Translations under genes and position numbers: made by a program
Part shown: piece after piece, positions 59,125 through 64,000 of the stretch
Numbering within the stretch: position 1 is the first letter of the stretch
Layout of the letters: the number at the start of each line of letters is the position of its first letter
The notes under the pieces: generated by a model
What the model was told of the DNA's origin: nothing
The model's database searches: none
What the model saw: the letters and a program-made list of their open reading frames with translations, nothing else
Origin: Trichomonas vaginalis G3
Taxonomy: Eukaryota; Parabasalia; Trichomonadida; Trichomonadidae
DNA length: 64,000 bases
Direction: 5' to 3'
Assembly: GCF_026262505.1 (NCBI RefSeq)
Contig: NC_067206.1
Coordinates: 19,241,319 to 19,305,318, forward strand

Positions 59125-62100
59125 TTTTTTTGTATAAATTTTTTATAGAGTTTATAAAGTCCATAATGACAATTGATTTTTTTTTTCGAAACTGTAATAA
59201 ACAGAAATTCATCAAAAGTGACAGCTCTCAATTTTTTGACATTTGTAAATTCTAAATTGAATGAGAAAAATGAAATAATACTAAGCATAATACAATATTC
59301 TAGATTTAATTATAATTAGGAAAAAGTTAGTTTTGAGAGTACTTTTCATAGGCATATAGAATGAAATCTTCTGAAAAATAATATCACATAAACTCATATT
59401 ATTTTCTAATATATAACTATTTTATATAAAAATCAAATTCAATGATCTTAAAAGCGAAGGATAAACCTCAAAATTTACGAATATAATGAGTGGGAATATA
59501 ATGCTTATCTATCATAAAACCATATGAAATATTAATTTTTGCTTTACGCCTAATTTTTGACGACAATTAGCAAAAAATGTTAAATGTTAACACTCAGTCC
59601 ATTTGAATATGAAAAATAAAATTGACTTTGATTAAATGTTTTTATTTATCATGCAATTCTTCTTGCGACCAAAGATTTGAATAAAAGTTCAAAAAATAAG
59701 ATAGCTTAAAAAATAATATACGGTAGTGTTTACTAATAGATGAATAGTATATAAATTCTATTAAAATGGATTTGATCCAAAAAAATATATAAAATTTGAT
59801 CATAAATAAAATCGTTTTAAATTACTTCTTCATTTAAATTACCCAGATTTTCCTTACTTTTACCACTCCCCATGTAATTTCTGGGGAAAACGATAATTCA
59901 TTTTTTTATGGATGAATAGATCGTTTTCCTAGAAAGGACCTCATATCTCTGGCTAAAAAGAGTGTCAGATCCTAAATAGGTTATTGATCTAGTGTACAAA
60001 TCCAATAAAAAGCCTATTTTTTTGGCTTTTTTGGTGCTCATTTTTTCGAAGATCTACATGAATATGGGGAAACCATCGGATTTTTTTGGTTAACCCACAT
60101 CTTCATGTAGTCTGGACTATCTTTCCTCGAAGGACCTCTTTACGGGTGTAAAAACTCATAAAGTTCTCAAAAGATTCATTCTCGATCTCCATGCTGAAAG
60201 AATTTACAATAAAAAAGAGAGCTACGCATCAAACTACAGCCATAAATGAACTGAACCCCTAAAGCTCAGCTCTTAGTTTATCAAAAACGTCGAAATCCTT
60301 CTCATTGCAATCAAATTTTCTCAATAACTCATAAGAAAAATCGAATTTTGATTAAGCCGATGTTATAGGTATCACAAATACTACAAACTTGAGCAATATC
60401 GAAATTGCCAGCAAAAGTTTGAAATTGCATTGCTCATATTTGTTTTGTAAACTAAAAATCTGCTTATATTATTCATTAATTTTTTATATATTATTCATAT
60501 ACTTTAATAAAAACAATACTATTTCACCTTAAAAATGAATTTCATAAGTCAATATTATTTTTTTGAAAATGTATCAATTTTTCGATTAAAACAACATGAG
60601 AATAAAATTTACGCAAAATTATTTTAAAAAATGGTTTTAAAAATTTACAATTGATTAAGAATAAGATTGCAAGAAGTTTTGAAGTTTAATTTTAAGAAAA
60701 AAAATTCGGATATTATTCATGGATCTAAGTAATCTGATATTTGAGTATCGGCACTATGCATAAAACATATATTTATAGTTTTTTTGGAGTTTTATGATTT
60801 TAAATATATTCAAATTTGGCAATCCAATATATTTTTAAAAAATAGGTAAATAAAAATAGATTACATATGCAGCAGATTTAGAACATGAAACAAATCTTAT
60901 AGTGACCCAAAAAAAATTCATGATCCAAAAAAGAAAAAAATTGGCAAAATGGGAATCAAAATTTGGCATAATGAATAATTATGTCGGATGTTTACACTAC
61001 GCTACACAGGCAGTTCGAAAAATACCCTTGGTGGTTCTATTTAATAGCTAGTCCCAACGATAGGCGGTGTCCCCAGCTTTAGAGAGGTGGTAAAAATAAG
61101 GCAAATCTGGGTATAACAATTATTTTTGGTTTTATATTTTTTTGGATCAAATCCATTTTAATAGAATTTATATACTATTCATCTATTAGTAAACACTACC
61201 GTATATTATTTTAAGCTATCTTATTTTTTGAAACTTTTATTCAAATCTTTGGTCGCAAGAAGAATTGCATGATAAATAAAAACATTTAATCAAGTCAATT
61301 TTATTTTTCATATTCAAATGGACTGAGTGTTAACATTTAACATTTTTTGCTAATTGTCGTCAAAAATTAGGCGTAAAGCAAAAATTAATATTTCATATGG
61401 TTTTATGATAGATAAGCATTATATTCCCACTCATTATATTCGTAAATTTTGAGGTTATCCTTCGCTTTTAAGATCATTGAATTTGATTTTTATATAAAAT
61501 AGTTATATATTAGAAAATAATATGAGTTTATGTGATATTATTTTTCAGAAGATTTTGTGTTCTTCTTCAAAATTTTATTTTTTTATTAAAAAGAATCTTT
61601 ACAAAATATACATTTACTTTAATTAATATTTAAAAACGTGCTCTATCAAAAGTTCCAAAAATTCAATATTTTAGCTTTTCTGAGGTGTCACTTTTGATGA
61701 ATTTCTGTTTACAACAAAACTGAGCTTTATTCAGAAATGAAATGAATAATACAAAAATGGAATTTAATTTTAGGATAAAAGACTATTATAATATAGTTTC
61801 ATATAGAGATTATGTATGATATTATGAATATATCAATTTACAGAATACAAAATTATTGTTCAATAAGACTCTTTAATGAAATGTTGATATTTTCTTATTT
61901 GATTTGTAATCATAGTAGCTTTCTAGAATAATAAAAATACCAAAATAAGATATAATTTAATATAAGATGAGGAAAACCAAAGAATTGTCTATTGGGTTAC
62001 ATGAGTCTAAGGACACTGTGATGAGAAATTTGACGCCTACTTTAACCCAATATATATAGTATGAAAACAGAACATACAAAGATTAATCAATACACATAAT

Positions 62101-62203
62101 TTCATGATCCTATAACAATTGCTATTCATTTTCATACAGTTATTATATTCAATTTTAAGCTCTATAAAGAAGCTTTGAAGCTTCAACGAATTTTTAAACG
62201 TGC
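59125..62203. other. 3-kb intergenic region dominated by a foldback element
   Basis: No protein gene on either strand apart from short chance frames. 59199-61710 is described separately. 61711-62203 is plain AT-rich sequence in front of the last gene. Confidence 0.7.
59199..61710. mobile_element. Non-autonomous foldback DNA element (long inverted repeats)
   Basis: Inverted repeats of about 500 bp pair 59364-59870 with about 61076-61555. The ends AAATCTTCTG and CAGAAGATTT are sharp. The centre of 1.2 kb is non-coding but full of hairpins, for example AAAAAGCC/GGCTTTTT near 60010-60035 and an ACATGAA...TTCATGT stem near 60056-60118. A further 25-bp inverted pair (59199-59223, 61686-61710) lies outside, separated by unpaired stretches of 130-140 bp. 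I see no clear target duplication. Likely a MITE-like or foldback element moved by a transposase elsewhere. Confidence 0.75.
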
Positions 62204-64000
62204 ATGAATGATGATTCAACTTTATCAGCCGAGGATTCAAGGCTAGTTCAACCAAAACTGAATCCACCGGTTCCTATAGCTGAAAATCCTAAAGTTATTA
62301 TCACCCCTATATCAAGTTCGCCATTTCCACCTTTTTCACATTTATTTTTCTCGATTACAAAAGCAATAAATCTTCATTCTTGCTCACAAAGAAAAGTATT
62401 TCCTAGATTACGTATAAATGCAGCATTAAACATGATAGATTGTCCAGATGTTTGGTGCAGTAATACAGAAGCCATTTTTAATGCAGCATATGCATTGGAT
62501 TTTTCAGGATTATCTAATCTATCACTTACAAATTCCATTCCTGTTATAGAATTTCATAAAAAATACCCACATAAAACAGAATTTTTCGGATACTGCACTT
62601 GCGATCTTAAAATTCAAAAGACAGTTGAGATTGATGGCAAGAAACTCTCTATTATCGCTTTAAACAAAGAATACCAAATTAACGACATTGGAAGCAAAAA
62701 TGTAATTGGATCAGTATTTCTTAGTATTGGATTAGGCTATATAAATCATAGAGATGTGTTCGATCCAAACTCTCCAAATTACTGCCAAATTCAAACTCCT
62801 CCACCTATACAAGTTTGTAAACCTGCCAAAAAGCCTATTAAAGTAAAGAAAAATCAGAAAAAGAACAAAAGAAGAAGACCAAAACGTAAATACGATTATT
62901 ACTATAGCGATGATTATTATTACTCAGATTATAGCGATTATAGTGATGACTGGGAAGAACAAGCCGTTAAAAACGGTTGGTTACGACCAGGAACAAAAAT
63001 CGACTGGAAAGAAAAAGCAAAAACAGAAGGATGGGCTCCACCAGAAATTGTTGCGAAATATTCTGTTGACACATCATGCAATTTACTTGCTTCTTCTCTA
63101 GTCAATATATCAGTACAAGCAATTGATGTTCCAATGCTTGCTGGTGAATTATCCAACGTTAGTAAAATTAATTCATCAAATTCATCTCCATCAAAGCCCG
63201 ATCTTGAGAAGGAAGAAGCAACAAATGATATACAAAAGTATCTTGATATGCTTCAAGCTGAAGAAGAAGCTACAGAAAAACAAAACCAATCTCATTTAAG
63301 TTATCACGAAGAAGATATATTCTCAAGGGTTAGTGAGAACAACCCACCAGAGTCAAATCTGTTTTCTACATCACGAGAAGAAGAATCACATTATAGCAAT
63401 AATAAATCGAATTTATCTTCTAAAAACGACATCAATGACTTCGAAAAACTCAATGACTCCGACAAACTCGATCCTCTTATTCAATCAGATCGATCAACAA
63501 AATCAAATAAGTCAAATAAGTCTAATAACTCCAAAAAATCAACGAAATCCTCTATAATTAATGCAGTATCAGATGATTTCGATGAACTTGATCTTACTTC
63601 TAAATCAAATACCCTTAGAACAAGTCAGACAGATCAACTTGGAAAATCTGATAAAATTAACAGTATGAAACCAACTGATAATCAGACAATTTCTGGACTT
63701 ACTCCTACAAATGATAAATTTGCCGAACTTTCTGCATCAAGTACTCAAAAATCTCTTGATCTTTCAATCAAATCTAATAAGAGCAGCAAAGCTGATAATC
63801 AAGATGACCTTATAAATACAAGTAACTCAAATAAATCCAATAAATCAGTTCAAAATGACCTTATCAATACAAATAAATCTGATAAATCCAATAAATCAGC
63901 TCAAAATAATAATTTTGATACAAAATTAGATTCTGATAAGTTATCAGACTCTATTAAATCATTTAAATCAGATAATTCCCTTAAACAAGATAGACCAACG
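62204..64000 (+). CDS. Long Ser/Lys/Asn-rich host protein, N-terminal part (at least 599 aa)
   Basis: Open from ATG at 62204 to the window edge; an in-frame stop lies 9 bp before the ATG. Residues 1-200 look globular, with FFGYCTCDLKIQKTVEI and NVIGSVFLSIGLGYINH, a strand pattern that could be C2-like (weak). Residues about 205-230 are strongly basic (KKPIKVKKNQKKNKRRRPKR). Next come an Asp/Ser/Tyr run (YDYYYSDDYYYSDYSDYSDD) and KNGWLRPGTKIDWKEKAKTE. The rest, from about 320, is low-complexity with many SNKSNKS and SDK repeats, probably disordered and phosphorylatable. Function unknown. Confidence 0.75.
   Translation, partial: MNDDSTLSAEDSRLVQPKLNPPVPIAENPKVIITPISSSPFPPFSHLFFSITKAINLHSCSQRKVFPRLRINAALNMIDCPDVWCSNTEAIFNAAYALDFSGLSNLSLTNSIPVIEFHKKYPHKTEFFGYCTCDLKIQKTVEIDGKKLSIIALNKEYQINDIGSKNVIGSVFLSIGLGYINHRDVFDPNSPNYCQIQTPPPIQVCKPAKKPIKVKKNQKKNKRRRPKRKYDYYYSDDYYYSDYSDYSDDWEEQAVKNGWLRPGTKIDWKEKAKTEGWAPPEIVAKYSVDTSCNLLASSLVNISVQAIDVPMLAGELSNVSKINSSNSSPSKPDLEKEEATNDIQKYLDMLQAEEEATEKQNQSHLSYHEEDIFSRVSENNPPESNLFSTSREEESHYSNNKSNLSSKNDINDFEKLNDSDKLDPLIQSDRSTKSNKSNKSNNSKKSTKSSIINAVSDDFDELDLTSKSNTLRTSQTDQLGKSDKINSMKPTDNQTISGLTPTNDKFAELSASSTQKSLDLSIKSNKSSKADNQDDLINTSNSNKSNKSVQNDLINTNKSDKSNKSAQNNNFDTKLDSDKLSDSIKSFKSDNSLKQDRPT

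Noticed and set aside
62037-62267. 76-codon minus-strand frame before the last gene
   Set aside because: Overlaps the start of the long plus-strand gene and lacks conserved motifs.
62910-63557. Short frames at 62910-63101, 62938-63156 and 63333-63557
   Set aside because: Lie inside the long open frame that starts at 62204 and have no features of their own.

Overview
The window looks like nuclear DNA of a parabasalid protist (Trichomonas or Tritrichomonas type). It is AT-rich, its genes lack visible introns, and host genes are mixed with very large Polinton/Maverick elements and a MULE-type transposase gene. Species cannot be fixed from sequence alone. Host genes occupy only about 31.5-32.6 kb and 55.2-64.0 kb; virus-like elements make up most of the rest.

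Layout. (1) 1-1200 is non-coding AT-rich DNA with a 70-bp direct repeat. (2) About 1200-12640 is a large imperfect palindrome. Each arm carries a long coiled-coil, Pro/Gln-rich structural-like gene followed by a major capsid gene of a Polinton lineage different from the other two elements. The left arm is heavily eroded and the right arm less so. (3) 12965-31520 is Polinton copy 1, which has one visible terminal repeat, at 31520. (4) 31518-32562 is a fragment of a host gene. (5) 32563-55181 is Polinton copy 2, about 22.6 kb, complete from end to end, with about 190-bp terminal inverted repeats beginning AG and ending CT. Copies 1 and 2 are closely similar and lie head to head around the host fragment. 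(6) Host flank: a MULE-like transposase gene, a two-module AAA+ ATPase gene, a 2.5-kb non-coding foldback element, and a long gene running off the right edge.

The Polinton gene set works as a self-copying virion-like element. It has a protein-primed family B DNA polymerase, a retroviral-type integrase, an FtsK/A32-type packaging ATPase, capsid and minor-capsid candidates, a phage-like fibre protein with collagen repeats and a tail-collar end, and KilA-N/MSV199-type DNA-binding proteins, with many small genes of unknown role. Copy 2 has a cargo block (42.6-44.9 kb) absent from copy 1. Copy 1 has at the same place a tRNA-like Pol III-type sequence and a CRE-like repeat hairpin. Both copies are fossils with roughly ten to fifteen interrupted frames each, though many genes still read through.

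Non-coding structure stands out. There are GC-rich double hairpins, some inside coding frames, whose stems change in a compensated way between copies. Intergenic palindromes are built around GGTTAGATCTAACC or GGTGAGATCTCACC. A near-identical upstream cassette lies before the KilA-N/MSV199-type genes, and a TTTATTTTTAT motif lies just before many element start codons. A TTGACACTTTACAAA motif is shared by the Polinton ends and the region upstream of the host ATPase gene.
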